Positions 17,201-26,128 are shown, numbered from the stretch's first letter. The stretch is DNA of 32,268 nt from Porticoccaceae bacterium (GCA_028822155.1 JAPKEJ010000029.1:1-32268); one strand, 5' to 3'. Translations and numbers: made by a program. The notes: a model not told the origin generated them from the letters alone.

Positions 17201-18676
17201 TTAGCGCTCAACCCAAGCTTTGCCATTAGCCGCTAAATCAAGTGGTGGCGGGGCCCAAGTTTGCTCGACGACAGAGTTTTCTGGTATATAAATACGCATA
17301 ATGAGATAAAAACCCTCAGGTGGCGCAGGCAACCAGTTTGATAGATGCTCTTCATCTGTGGTGTCATAGCTAACATACAGAGTCAGAGACTTATCATCGT
17401 TAAAGGTTAGTCCAGGGCTCCGATCGCCAAGGCTGAAGCGACCAATACTGTTCTCCACGAGGCTATAGTTTTTACTGTCATATATCGTGATGGACCAAAA
17501 CGCTTTAGCGGGTGGGAGATTGTCGGCTTCAAAATGAATGCTGTATTTATTAGCACCACTTAAAGTCTGCGCGTTTGAGTCGGTATAGAGTGAAAGGTAT
17601 GTTGCTTCTACGGGGTCGTTAGCCATCAGACCCATCCGGGTCACGCCAGCTCGATATAGGTAGTCAGTAGCGTATCTGCCTATATTTGCCTGCGAGTAGC
17701 CCCAGCCGTTGATTGATGCGCCTCCTGTAATGTCATCTGCGAAGGACGTAACAATCTTCATGCCTGTAATTACTGCACGATTTAGGCCCTTTTGGACGGC
17801 GGGGTCGAGCCAGGATAGATCCGCTGGTTGCCCTGGACCTATACCGACAACTGCAAACTGGTCTACTAGCTCTTTATCGGCCGGCGGCGGCGGGTTATTG
17901 GTAAATTCACGGTTAATAATCGCCCAAAAATCCTCTGGTTTTGATGAGTCAAGTGAGGGCAGCGCAGTGAGTGGTTCAAGAGTGCTCGGTACCGACGCGG
18001 CATCCAGAGGGACAACGTCAGAGCCGTCCAGCCTTTTGAATTTGAACTTATCCTGCATCATATGGATCGACTCGAGCTCATTTTCATTATCGACTAGAAT
18101 TCGGATCAGAGGCATAGCCCAAGAAGTCGGGCTGTGGAAGATTTTTGTTATACCACTCGGCTTCTTACCCTTCCAGTTGGGACCCACCACCATATATTTA
18201 CCCGCAACGCCCTCATTGTGACGGGTTCCGATGTCACCGAAGTTAGTTGCGTAGGCGTCGGCAAGCTGGATGGTGTAGTACCGATCACTCATCGCAGGTA
18301 CGTCAAACACTAATGGTTCGCTGAGATCGACAAAGGCTAAAGTGTATAGAGTGTCATGATTGGGGGATGCCGCGGCTGCATTTTTACCCGCCTCAAGTTC
18401 ACGATTATGGTTCAAGCTATTCGCTGGGCCATTGTATCTCGGTGACTTTTCGCCATTGAACAGGTACCGGAAATGATTCACGTGCAAAAGTGGGTAAGCA
18501 TAAATAAACGCTTGCACACCGGTGGTGTATGCGAGCTCTTCTTTTAGTTCAGGCGAGAGCTTATCTAAAGAATCTGCAGATACATCGGCGCTTGGCACTA
18601 AAAATGCAGCCATAACTAAAACTGTAGGCAGTAAGATATTTGTCATTAATACTCGGAAGAAATTTATTCGAATCAT
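17201..18676 (-). CDS. Secreted DUF1254/DUF1214-domain protein
   Basis: Protein of unknown function carrying an N-terminal DUF1254 domain (GVQAFIYAYPLLHVNHF, SPNHDTLYTLAFVDLS, YYTIQLADAYATNFG) and a C-terminal DUF1214 domain (PPAKAFWSITIYDS, FSLGDRSPGLTFNDD, NWLPAPPEGFYLIMRIY, ending PP). A signal peptide (LLPTVLVMAAFLVPSADVSA) places it in the periplasm or outside. I chose the ATG at 18676 (491 residues) because AAGG at 18685-18688 lies 8 bases upstream. The GTG at 18685 would overlap that site. Proteins of this pair of domains are common in marine bacteria, and no reaction is assured. Confidence 0.88.
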   Translation of the reverse strand: MIRINFFRVLMTNILLPTVLVMAAFLVPSADVSADSLDKLSPELKEELAYTTGVQAFIYAYPLLHVNHFRYLFNGEKSPRYNGPANSLNHNRELEAGKNAAAASPNHDTLYTLAFVDLSEPLVFDVPAMSDRYYTIQLADAYATNFGDIGTRHNEGVAGKYMVVGPNWKGKKPSGITKIFHSPTSWAMPLIRILVDNENELESIHMMQDKFKFKRLDGSDVVPLDAASVPSTLEPLTALPSLDSSKPEDFWAIINREFTNNPPPPADKELVDQFAVVGIGPGQPADLSWLDPAVQKGLNRAVITGMKIVTSFADDITGGASINGWGYSQANIGRYATDYLYRAGVTRMGLMANDPVEATYLSLYTDSNAQTLSGANKYSIHFEADNLPPAKAFWSITIYDSKNYSLVENSIGRFSLGDRSPGLTFNDDKSLTLYVSYDTTDEEHLSNWLPAPPEGFYLIMRIYIPENSVVEQTWAPPPLDLAANGKAWVER

Positions 18677-19035
18677 ATTTTTCACCTTAAAGTGGAGCGA
18701 ATGACGATTCTGGCTATAGAGAAAATATCGCTTTTCGTTGCCAGTTCTAGTTTAACTTGTGAAAAGAGTATAGTTGACGGTCTGATTATGTGGCGGGTCA
18801 AATAAAGTCAACATAGAGTTCATTTGCAGTCAAATTAGGATTCTTTTACCATCAAAAATCAAAATATATATCACAAAATTTAATTAGGTTTTTATAAGCG
18901 GAAAGTTAATACGGCTTATTTTCGAGTCTGAGGTCAAGGATATTCTTTTTACTTCAGACCAATCTTGAAGGAACAGTGTTATTGTATAACTTAGCGCGCC
19001 ATCAAGATTAATGTGTTTTTCAGCGGAGAGCTATA
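18677..19035. other. Divergent intergenic region between the DUF1254 and symporter genes
   Basis: About 360 bp without a gene, AT-rich, serving as upstream region for both neighbours. It holds two spaced inverted repeats: GTTGAC (18773-18778) with GTCAAC (18807-18812), and GTCTGA (18926-18931) with TCAGAC (18954-18959). Either could be an operator. I see no convincing -35/-10 pair and no RNA structure. Confidence 0.4.
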
Positions 19036-20769
19036 CTGGATATTTATACGATTGCGATTGCAATAAGTGTGGTTGTTTTTATCGCCGTTGGGGTCTATGC
19101 GGGACGTAGCGTTAAACAACTGGATGATTATTTTGTTGCCGGCAGGCAGGCACCGACTCTTCTCATCGTTGGCACCCTCGTTGCAAGTGTATTTAGCACC
19201 TCTATCTTTCTCGGTGAAGCCGGTTTCACCTACGACGGCCAATTGGGTCCCTATATATTAATGCCAGGGGTCGCGGTAATAGGGTACGTCTACGGAGCCT
19301 TGTTTTTTGGTACTTTTTTACGCCGTAGTCGCGCACCCACCATGGCCGAGTTTTTTGGGCGGCGATTTAATAGTACTAGAGTGCAAAAGGCTGCCGGTAT
19401 GACCATTATTGTTGGTCTGGGCGGCTACCTTGTTGTGGTTACTCAGGGGGCCGCTATCTTGCTGTCTGAATTAACCGACTTAGGGTATTTTGAAGCCATT
19501 ATTTTGGCCTGGCTTAGTTATACCTTGTTTACTATGTATTCAGGTTCTAAAGGCGTCATCGTAACGGACACGCTCATGTTCCTGCTGTTTTGCGGTGCCA
19601 CTGTATTGTTTGTATTTTATATCGTCGACGGAATGGGAGGGGTTGCGCAGGCGGTTCAAGATTTAACACAGGTCGAGAGTAAACCAGACATTGCTTCGTG
19701 GCACGGTACCGTTGGAGAGGGTACTGAGTGGCCAACGCCTATGGACTATCTTATTTGGACGCTAATTGTAGATATGTCCTGGGGTTTTGTTTATGCCGTC
19801 GGTCCTTGGCAATCCAGTCGGCACTTAATGGCCAGAGACGAGCATGTCGTTATCCGCGCAGCTGTCTATGCGTGCTTCGCGGTAGCGTTAATGCAGATTC
19901 TCATCTATGGCATAGGCGGGCTGATCAATTTAGCTAATCCAAATATTTCGCCGTCAGAAACGGTGATGATATGGGCGGCTAAGAACTTGGTGCCTAGCAT
20001 CCTAGGAGCGGTTTTACTGGCCGGCATTATGGCTGCGGCATTATCGTCTGCATCGACCTTTTTGTCCCTAGTGGGTTTTAGTATTAGCAATGATATTGTA
20101 GTGCGCAAGCAGGAACTTACGTTGCGGTCCTCACGAATCGCCATGTTTATCACTGGCGCAGCGGTGCTTGTACTCTGTTTTATTTTCCCACCCAATGTAT
20201 TTTGGCTGATGATGTTTATCGGTACGGTTTTCGCATCCTCCTGGGGTCCCGTGGGCTTCATGAGTATTTGGAGCAAATCTATTACAGCTGATGCTGCCTT
20301 CTGGGGCATTGTGTTAGGATTTTTTGGTAACGTGATACCCGCGACTCTTGAATACATTGGACTGATTTCTCTACCCAGTTATTTCAATCCAGCCCTTATC
20401 GGTGCAAGTATTAGCTTAATGGCGATTATCTGCATATCAAAAATGGGCACAGTTAGCGCGCAAGAAGAGCAATACCGTAAGGAATTACATCGCACTCCAG
20501 ATATCGATCGTGACTTAGGCAAAACCCAAAGAACTATGTGGGCGGCGGCGTTCCTGATTGCGTATGGCTGCCTTATGCCTCTGCTGCTAATTAAGTATTA
20601 CGTTATTCCCTATCAAACGGGTGTCGGCCAGCTACTAGTGGATGGTTCGGTCGACTTGTCCACTGGGGAATCCATCATGGCCTTGCTAACAGCGCCAGTC
20701 TTCATCACCCTGGGCCTTATAGTGGCGAAGGTAGTCTGGAACAGATACCGCCCACGCACAGCGGAATAA
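19036..20769 (+). CDS. Sodium:solute symporter family (SSS) transporter
   Basis: Inner-membrane sodium-coupled importer of about 577 residues with many hydrophobic segments. The N-terminus with YAGRSVKQLDDYFVAGRQAP followed by GTLVASVFSTSIFLGEAGF is the classic SSS start, and AAALSSASTFLSLVGF and PTMAEFFGRRF are further family motifs. No ATG, GTG or TTG lies early enough. The frame opens after a TAA at 19009 and the family N-terminus (LDIYTIAIAISVV) begins at a CTG at 19036, which has GGAG at 19025-19028 seven bases upstream. The first ordinary start is GTG 19069, which would cut into the first membrane helix. The substrate is unknown. It is divergent from the DUF1254 gene. Confidence 0.9.
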   Translation: MDIYTIAIAISVVVFIAVGVYAGRSVKQLDDYFVAGRQAPTLLIVGTLVASVFSTSIFLGEAGFTYDGQLGPYILMPGVAVIGYVYGALFFGTFLRRSRAPTMAEFFGRRFNSTRVQKAAGMTIIVGLGGYLVVVTQGAAILLSELTDLGYFEAIILAWLSYTLFTMYSGSKGVIVTDTLMFLLFCGATVLFVFYIVDGMGGVAQAVQDLTQVESKPDIASWHGTVGEGTEWPTPMDYLIWTLIVDMSWGFVYAVGPWQSSRHLMARDEHVVIRAAVYACFAVALMQILIYGIGGLINLANPNISPSETVMIWAAKNLVPSILGAVLLAGIMAAALSSASTFLSLVGFSISNDIVVRKQELTLRSSRIAMFITGAAVLVLCFIFPPNVFWLMMFIGTVFASSWGPVGFMSIWSKSITADAAFWGIVLGFFGNVIPATLEYIGLISLPSYFNPALIGASISLMAIICISKMGTVSAQEEQYRKELHRTPDIDRDLGKTQRTMWAAAFLIAYGCLMPLLLIKYYVIPYQTGVGQLLVDGSVDLSTGESIMALLTAPVFITLGLIVAKVVWNRYRPRTAE

Positions 20770-20858
20770 TCCATAAAGATTGCAAGGTAGGTATGATATT
20801 TATCTGCCGGATTTAAATGCCTGCTCGATCTATTGGCAGGATCAGACTTCGGCCTACT

Positions 20859-20892
20859 CCTGATTTGACTCGGTAATCTATTCAGCTATGAT
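20859..20892 (+). promoter_or_regulatory. Repeat-family promoter, copy 1
   Basis: TTGACT at 20865-20870 and TATGAT at 20887-20892 are separated by 16 bp, and the block CCTGATTTGACT and TATTCAGCTATGATT match the repeat seen near 28.95, 31.16, 31.75 and 31.87 kb. It sits 33 bp before the ATG of the secreted 241-residue protein and is very likely its promoter. Confidence 0.7.
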
Positions 20893-20925
20893 TGGATAGG
20901 AGAAACCTATAAATTGGAGTAAATC

Positions 20926-21651
20926 ATGAAAAAAGCAATTTTGATAATCGGACTGTTCCTAGCTGCCATAAGTTCAAATGTATTAGGAGATGGTCATCTA
21001 GCTGAAGAGCAGAGTAAAGGTGCCTTTACTACACTAATGGTGGCCGCTAAAGACACTGATAGGTATTTGAAATCTGTTAAGTCAAATCCTGGGCTTTATG
21101 AGGCAATTGGTGCAGACGCTGGAGGATACTGTAGAACTGTGTCGGGCCAGGATTATGAAGGTCAGCTAATGATGTGGACTGCTTTCCCAAGCGTGACTGC
21201 CGCTTTGGTTGGTGGAAGTAAATACGATCCATCCAACGCGCCTAGGGCCATGGCAAATATGCGAGAGTTTAAATATAGTGCAACTTGGGCGCCGCTTAAA
21301 GGGTTTCCGCGTCTAGATCCAGGGTACGAACGAGCGATGAGAATTAAGGTCTCACCAGCCAATGTTCCCGCTCTTGTTGCAGCGCTAACAAATCTTGAAA
21401 AAGAAATACAGGATGCAGGTCACGACACCTTTATCAATGGCCTCTTTGTTGCGATCGGTGGCGGAACTCAAGAGGCAGGTACCTTGTATCTAAAGTCTAT
21501 AACCTCTGATGAAAAAACGCATGGTGCAGTCATCGACGATTACCTTTCAGGCGCCCCATGGGCCAACACTTACCTCCAAGCCACATCGTTAATTGATGAG
21601 GTTGTTAATGATCAATTTGAAGTATGCGAGCAGTTTTATACAGCTAAGTAG
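20926..21651 (+). CDS. Secreted protein of unknown function
   Basis: 241 residues. A clear signal peptide (KKAILIIGLFLAAISSNVLG) is followed by a mature protein beginning near DGHLAEE. I do not recognise the family. The mature part reads as two similar-sized alpha/beta halves, about 30-110 and 140-235. Each has a strand, a helix rich in alanine and lysine, and a strand, which could be tandem dimeric alpha-beta-barrel (ABM-like) domains. This is a guess from pattern only. Two cysteines (GYCRTV and EVCEQF) could form a disulfide. The start is ATG 20926 with TTGGAG upstream. It follows repeat promoter copy 1 and is closed by a terminator-like hairpin. Confidence 0.8.
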   Translation: MKKAILIIGLFLAAISSNVLGDGHLAEEQSKGAFTTLMVAAKDTDRYLKSVKSNPGLYEAIGADAGGYCRTVSGQDYEGQLMMWTAFPSVTAALVGGSKYDPSNAPRAMANMREFKYSATWAPLKGFPRLDPGYERAMRIKVSPANVPALVAALTNLEKEIQDAGHDTFINGLFVAIGGGTQEAGTLYLKSITSDEKTHGAVIDDYLSGAPWANTYLQATSLIDEVVNDQFEVCEQFYTAK

Positions 21652-21658
21652 ACTGTGA

Positions 21659-21687
21659 GGGGCGATAGCTTTTATTGTCCCCTTATT
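21659..21687 (+). terminator. Candidate rho-independent terminator
   Basis: GGGGCGATA at 21659-21667 pairs with TATTG-T-CCCC ending at 21682, with one bulged T and one G-T pair, and is followed by TTATT. It lies 8 bp after the stop of the secreted 241-residue protein gene. Confidence 0.5.
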
Positions 21688-22007
21688 AGTTCTCGCTGTC
21701 GCTCTTCGGTATTTTCAGGTCCACATGAGCCTGCTTGATTTAAAACAATGCTCCGTTAGAAGAGTGTTTCTGGCGGCATATGATCGTATTGTTCGGGCCT
21801 AAGGCTATCCATTTAGATAGATTGGTTAAGGTATTTCCTCAAAAGTCTTGTGCTTTCCTTCGTAGTTTTCTGAGATATCTTTGCAGTCCCAAGTGGTTTA
21901 AGTTTTTTCGTGTCAGGCATATAGATACCAGTAATAGCCTTTTTTTTATAGGGGGCTACCTCAAATACTTTTCTACAGCCACAGTCTTCTTCTGAAATAA
22001 GGAGAGG
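21688..22007. other. Intergenic region without a supported gene
   Basis: About 320 bp between the terminator and repeat promoter copy 2. A 71-codon open frame at 21780-21995 has an ATG but no ribosome binding site, and a composition (many Phe, Lys, Ser) typical of noise in AT-rich DNA. The stretch holds the ATATAGAT-family repeat (see 21903-21937). After it, TTTTATA and CCTCAAATACTTTTC resemble the upstream arm of the promoter repeat. Confidence 0.5.
21903..21937 (+). repeat. ATATAGAT-family repeat, copy 1
   Basis: A T-run followed by GTCAGGCATATAGATACCAG and TAATAG. Its 24-base core differs at two positions from the copy at 32141-32173 and at about six positions from the copy at 31795-31829. 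It lies 70 bp upstream of repeat promoter copy 2. Confidence 0.65.
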
Positions 22008-22038
22008 TGGCTTTTAGGGGGCATTTAGTTATGATTAG
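22008..22038 (+). promoter_or_regulatory. Repeat-family promoter, copy 2 (degenerate -35)
   Basis: TATGAT at 22030-22035 is preceded by ATTTAGT, and followed by TA, as in the other copies (ATTCAGTTATGATTA). The -35 position (TGGCTT, 22008-22013) has decayed. It precedes the 49-codon membrane-protein gene by 30 bp. Confidence 0.5.
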
Positions 22039-22065
22039 GACATACGAATCAAAGGAGAATCCGTA

Positions 22066-22215
22066 ATGGCGGCACGTTTAGGCAATTTCATCATATTTCT
22101 CATCTTATCTATCATCACGCTTGGCATTTATCCTCTGTTCTTCTTCGTAACACGCCAGCAGGAGACTGTGGCGTTGCTCACCGAAATCAGAGATGAGCTT
22201 AAAAAGTCTAACTAA
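22066..22215 (+). CDS. Small single-pass membrane protein (49 aa)
   Basis: Too short for usual gene-length cut-offs but well supported. AGGAG at 22053-22057 is 8 bases before the ATG, and a repeat-family promoter sits 30 bp upstream. The protein opens with MAARLGN, has a hydrophobic stretch to about residue 28 (FIIFLILSIITLGIYPLFFF) and ends in a charged amphipathic tail (TEIRDELKKSN). The LGIYPLFFF pattern resembles the start of DUF4234-type membrane proteins, but the match is too short to assign. The topology suggests N-in or a membrane-anchored short helix. Function unknown. Confidence 0.7.
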   Translation: MAARLGNFIIFLILSIITLGIYPLFFFVTRQQETVALLTEIRDELKKSN

Positions 22216-22308
22216 TATGTTGAGTGAGCTGGGAAGACCATTTTAATGAAACTAATTACTTGCAGAGAGATGCGCAGCCAAGAAAAGGTAGAGACGATTC
22301 AGCGAGGC

Positions 22309-24126
22309 ATGAAACGATTACTTTTACTTACAGCGATGCTTGTTTTTAGCTCAGTTATATTGGCAGGTGAGTCTTCCAGATCGTTCCTACAAGCCAGCGG
22401 TAAACTTGATAAAGAATTACTTGATAGTATCAGCGATAGTCCTGTAGCTTCGGAGCAGCCGCATTTTAAGGTACTTATCATTACTAGTGCAGAGACGCCT
22501 GCCGTTTATCAGCAAAACTCGTTAACAGCGCTTAATGGCCTCATAAAGCGAAGTACAGACGAAGTGTTAGCAATCATTGACGACAAAAGTGACTTTGAAC
22601 TTACGCGTCGGTTTAGATCAATTAATGCAATTGCGGCGAATGTTTCACTCAAAGGTCTTGTTCAGTTAGCGGCAGACTCGTCTGTCGCCCGTATTGGATT
22701 TGATTTAGGCGGCCGCGGATCTCTTAGTGAAGCGATCCCCCAAGTGAATATAGATGCAGTCAAACAGACCTATAGCTTAACTGGTCAAAGTGTCGAAGTA
22801 GCTGTTCTTGACACTGGGATTGATACTGATCATGTGGACCTGCAAGGAATTCTTCTTACCCAAAAATGTTTTGCCGATAGTTGTCCCAACGGAATAGATA
22901 ACGCAGAAGATGATAACGGTCATGGGACTCACGTTACCGGAATCATAGCCTCTCAGGGCAGTACTGCGCCAGAAGGTGGGTCACCAGGAGTGAAAATTCA
23001 TGCGGTAAAAGTCCTTGATAGCTCAAATAGCTACAGTGCTGCGTCTGTTGTTATAGCCGGTTTAGATTATGTGATAAACGAATTACCAAACGTAGATATT
23101 GTTAATATGAGCCTGGGTACCAACCAACTGTTTAGCAGCGACTGTGATTCGACCTATGCATACACTCAAGCATTTAATTCTGCCATTAAAACATTGAGGG
23201 ATAGAGGCACCTTGAGTTTTGTATGTAGCGGAAACGAAGCCTCGATTAACTCTATCAGCGCACCTGCATGTATATCAGGAGCTATTGCTGTCGGGGCAGT
23301 ATGGGACACAAATCCGAAGGGTTGGAACGGTGATTACTGTACTGACTCGAATCCGGTTGGGGACCAAATGGCCTGCTTTAGTAATTCTAGTGTGTCACTG
23401 GATATATTTGCTCCCGGAAGTCCGATCAGTTCAACTCGCAGAGGTGGAGGTACCATTACGTATTCAGGTACTTCTATGGCGACACCCCTAGTAGCATCAT
23501 GCGCAGCGCTAATGTTGGAATATGCCCCTGAGTTAACTGCTGATCAAATTGAGAATGCGCTAAAGACGAGCGATGTCTTAATACAAGATAATGCAGGTAG
23601 GGCTTTTCCAAGATTGGATTGCCTAGCCGCTTTAACTTCCCTAACTGATATTGATACTGATTCTGATGGGATAATAGATTCTTTGGATAACTGTATTTCA
23701 GTCCCAAATCAAGATCAGCTTGATACTGATGGCGACCAGTTAGGAGACGTCTGTGATACCGATGACGACAATGATGGGTTAAGCGACCAATTTGACGATT
23801 TCCCTTTGAACCCAGATGAAACAACCGACACTGATGGTGATGGCATTGGTAATAACGATGATATAGATGACGATGGTGACGGCACTATAGATATTAATGA
23901 TCTTTACCCATTGGACCCCACCAAGCAATCACAAAAACTACTAGATATAGATGGTAATGACCAAGTGGATGCATTAACTGATGGTCTTATAGTGTTGAGA
24001 TATCTGTTTGGGCTAGAGGGCGAAACCTTGATTACTGGAGCAGTTGCTACTGATGCTACCAGAACATCAGCCGAGGACATTGAGGCATATCTAGAGACTA
24101 TTATGCCATCTTTGAATAGAAATTAA
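22309..24126 (+). CDS. Secreted subtilisin-like serine protease (S8) with thrombospondin type 3 repeats and dockerin-like tail
   Basis: Exported protease of 605 residues from the preferred start. The signal peptide MKRLLLLTAMLVFSSVILAG is followed by an inhibitor-like propeptide (FKVLIITSAE to ~120). The catalytic triad is visible as Asp in AVLDTGIDTDH, His in NGHGTHVTGI and Ser in YSGTSMATPLVAS. Beyond about residue 465 come calcium-binding Asp-rich repeats (DTDSDGIIDSLDNC, DTDGDQLGDVCD, DTDGDGIGNNDD), then DIDGNDQVDALTDGL and LRYLFGL, a dockerin-like ending common in marine gammaproteobacterial secreted proteins. An upstream in-frame ATG at 22246 would add 21 charged residues before the signal peptide, so 22309 is preferred although its ribosome site is poor. 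Confidence 0.92.
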   Translation: MKRLLLLTAMLVFSSVILAGESSRSFLQASGKLDKELLDSISDSPVASEQPHFKVLIITSAETPAVYQQNSLTALNGLIKRSTDEVLAIIDDKSDFELTRRFRSINAIAANVSLKGLVQLAADSSVARIGFDLGGRGSLSEAIPQVNIDAVKQTYSLTGQSVEVAVLDTGIDTDHVDLQGILLTQKCFADSCPNGIDNAEDDNGHGTHVTGIIASQGSTAPEGGSPGVKIHAVKVLDSSNSYSAASVVIAGLDYVINELPNVDIVNMSLGTNQLFSSDCDSTYAYTQAFNSAIKTLRDRGTLSFVCSGNEASINSISAPACISGAIAVGAVWDTNPKGWNGDYCTDSNPVGDQMACFSNSSVSLDIFAPGSPISSTRRGGGTITYSGTSMATPLVASCAALMLEYAPELTADQIENALKTSDVLIQDNAGRAFPRLDCLAALTSLTDIDTDSDGIIDSLDNCISVPNQDQLDTDGDQLGDVCDTDDDNDGLSDQFDDFPLNPDETTDTDGDGIGNNDDIDDDGDGTIDINDLYPLDPTKQSQKLLDIDGNDQVDALTDGLIVLRYLFGLEGETLITGAVATDATRTSAEDIEAYLETIMPSLNRN

Positions 24127-24172
24127 TGGAGCAAACTATGGCTAAGGGACAGTTAATAAAAAGGAGTGTGCG

Positions 24173-26128
24173 TTGAAATCGTCTGACCGCAATCTTGGAA
24201 TGGATCGTTCGATTTCGCGAAGAGATTTTCTGTTAGGAATGGGTGTTTCTGCAGCGAGTGCGTTTGTGCCCAGCCAGGCCTTTGCTAAGGATATGCTGAG
24301 TCTTGAGAGTGCTGCCGGCGTCTACTATCCACCTGCTCTTACAGGATTGCGTGGAAGTCACATCGGTTCTTTCGAGGTGGCTCATCAGCTTGCTCGAGAA
24401 GGTCGGAGTGATTGGGGTGCAGTCAGTGAACCCGATATAGACCTTTACGACTTAGTTGTAGTTGGGAGCGGGGTTAGCGGTCTCTCAGCCGCACATTTCT
24501 ATCGTCAGGAGCATCCTAATGCTCGAATCTTAATCCTCGACAACCATGATGACTTCGGCGGTCATGCCAAACGGAATGAATTTCACGTTGCTGGCGAGAT
24601 GCTAATGACCCATGGTGGAAGCGAAATTCTTGAGGGACCAGGTGGCTATAGTGGTATTGCCGCAGGTCTGTTCGATGATCTTGGTATTCAGCCAAAACGT
24701 TTGGGTGATGCCTATGATCCCGATTTTTATAAAAGGAACAAACTCACTGCTGGTATGTATTTCGATCGAGAAACGTTTGGTGTCGACCGTACGCTCGCCT
24801 ATCCACTAGTTAGCAGTAATTTCTACAAAGGCTGGATCGCGGCAGCGAAGCCGTCGCTCTCGCATAAAGATGCGGTGAGGGAAATGCCGATATCGGATAA
24901 CGCCAAAAAAGAAATGTTACGGCTGCTCATGACTTCTAAAAATGCTGTTCCTGAACATTCATTTGACACAGAAATCGGCTATTTAAACAGTATTAGTTAT
25001 CGGGAATTTATAAGTGCTAACTTGAACATTAAAGAACCTGAGATCTTTGCGATTTTTGAAAACCTAGTAACGGACTGGTGTGTTGGAATCGAAGCGGTGC
25101 CAGCGCTACAAGCATTCTACTGGGGGCTCCCGGGAATTAACGCTACCGGTCTTGGCGATGGTGGCGTTGATGCTAGCGCCGGCTTTGGGTCTAGCGCTGA
25201 AATGGGCGTTACTTACCATTTTCCCGATGGTAATACCTCCATCGCTCGTATGCTGGTTCGCAGTTTGGTACCGAATGTGGCGCCGGGAAATACCATAGAA
25301 GACGTTGTGCTGGCTCCTTTTGATTATTCTAAGCTTGATAGAGCCGATTCGAACGTTCGAGTCCGCTTGCAGAGTACAGTGGTAAACGTTGAACACGACG
25401 GCACACCAACGTCCTCAAATAGAGTCGGTATTACCTACGTAAGGGGAGGCCAGGCGAGCCGCGTTTGGGCGCGCCATACTGTGCTTGCATGTTATAACCA
25501 AATTATTCCACACCTCTGCCCCGAGTTACCTGATATCCAAAAAACGGCGCTGAGCACAATGGTCAAGTCACCAATCCTGTATTGCAATGTTGCGGTCCGC
25601 AACTGGCAGGCATGGAAAAATTTAGGCATTGGGGCATTGCTCAACCCAGGTGCATATTGTGTGTCGACGCATTTAGATTATCCGGTCGATTTTGGGGGCT
25701 ACCACTATCCTCGAGATCCAGACAAGCCAGCTATTGTTCATATGGTCCGTTATCCCCATAGGTCGGGTGCCGGGTTAACACCCAGCGAACAAAAACGAGC
25801 CGGTCGCCATGAGTTGTTTGTCACTCCGTACGAGACTATTGAACGAAACCTTCGTCGGCAGCTTGCTGGTAGCTTGTCTGCAGGGGGTTTCGATCCTGCG
25901 CGCGATATACAAGGGATCACCGTCAACCGCTGGGCGCACGCTTATATAAACAATGCTAATCCGCTTTATGACGAAATTTATGACGATAAAGACGATGAGC
26001 GCTATCCATTTATTCGTGGTCGAAAACCATTCGGTCGCATCGCTATCGCAAACTCAGATGCAGGATCAAGCTCCTTAATTAATGTTGCTATTGAACAGGC
26101 GCATCGAGCGATTGGTGAACTTGTATGA
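24173..26128 (+). CDS. Tat-exported FAD/NAD(P)-binding oxidoreductase
   Basis: 651 residues. A twin-arginine signal (SISRRDFLLGMGVSAASAF, cut near SQAFA) indicates folded export to the periplasm. The dinucleotide-binding fold follows: DLVVVGSGVSGLSAAHFY, then LILDNHDDFGGHAKRNEF, a conserved FAD-contacting segment. The C-terminal GRIAIANSDAGSSSLINVAI closes the flavin site. Family: NAD(P)-binding/amine-oxidase-like flavoproteins; the substrate is unknown. The start is TTG 24173, with AAGGAG at 24161-24166 six bases upstream. An ATG at 24197 lies closer to the twin arginines but lacks such a site. The last 4 bases overlap the start of the next gene (ATGA). Confidence 0.9.
   Translation: MKSSDRNLGMDRSISRRDFLLGMGVSAASAFVPSQAFAKDMLSLESAAGVYYPPALTGLRGSHIGSFEVAHQLAREGRSDWGAVSEPDIDLYDLVVVGSGVSGLSAAHFYRQEHPNARILILDNHDDFGGHAKRNEFHVAGEMLMTHGGSEILEGPGGYSGIAAGLFDDLGIQPKRLGDAYDPDFYKRNKLTAGMYFDRETFGVDRTLAYPLVSSNFYKGWIAAAKPSLSHKDAVREMPISDNAKKEMLRLLMTSKNAVPEHSFDTEIGYLNSISYREFISANLNIKEPEIFAIFENLVTDWCVGIEAVPALQAFYWGLPGINATGLGDGGVDASAGFGSSAEMGVTYHFPDGNTSIARMLVRSLVPNVAPGNTIEDVVLAPFDYSKLDRADSNVRVRLQSTVVNVEHDGTPTSSNRVGITYVRGGQASRVWARHTVLACYNQIIPHLCPELPDIQKTALSTMVKSPILYCNVAVRNWQAWKNLGIGALLNPGAYCVSTHLDYPVDFGGYHYPRDPDKPAIVHMVRYPHRSGAGLTPSEQKRAGRHELFVTPYETIERNLRRQLAGSLSAGGFDPARDIQGITVNRWAHAYINNANPLYDEIYDDKDDERYPFIRGRKPFGRIAIANSDAGSSSLINVAIEQAHRAIGELV

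Noticed and set aside
18683..18685. GTG 18685 as start of the DUF1254 protein
   Set aside because: It overlaps the AAGG that is well placed for the ATG at 18676.
21903..21937. ATATAGAT repeats as rho-independent terminators
   Set aside because: The T-run comes first and no GC-rich stem precedes it in any of the three copies.
21780..21995. 71-codon open frame in the intergenic region
   Set aside because: No ribosome binding site, noise-like composition, and it runs across the ATATAGAT repeat.
22246..22308. Upstream ATG at 22246 as start of the S8 protease
   Set aside because: It would put 21 charged residues in front of a normal signal peptide; the shared MKRLLLLTA start with the lipoprotein favours 22309. 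It cannot be fully excluded since GGGAAG precedes 22246.
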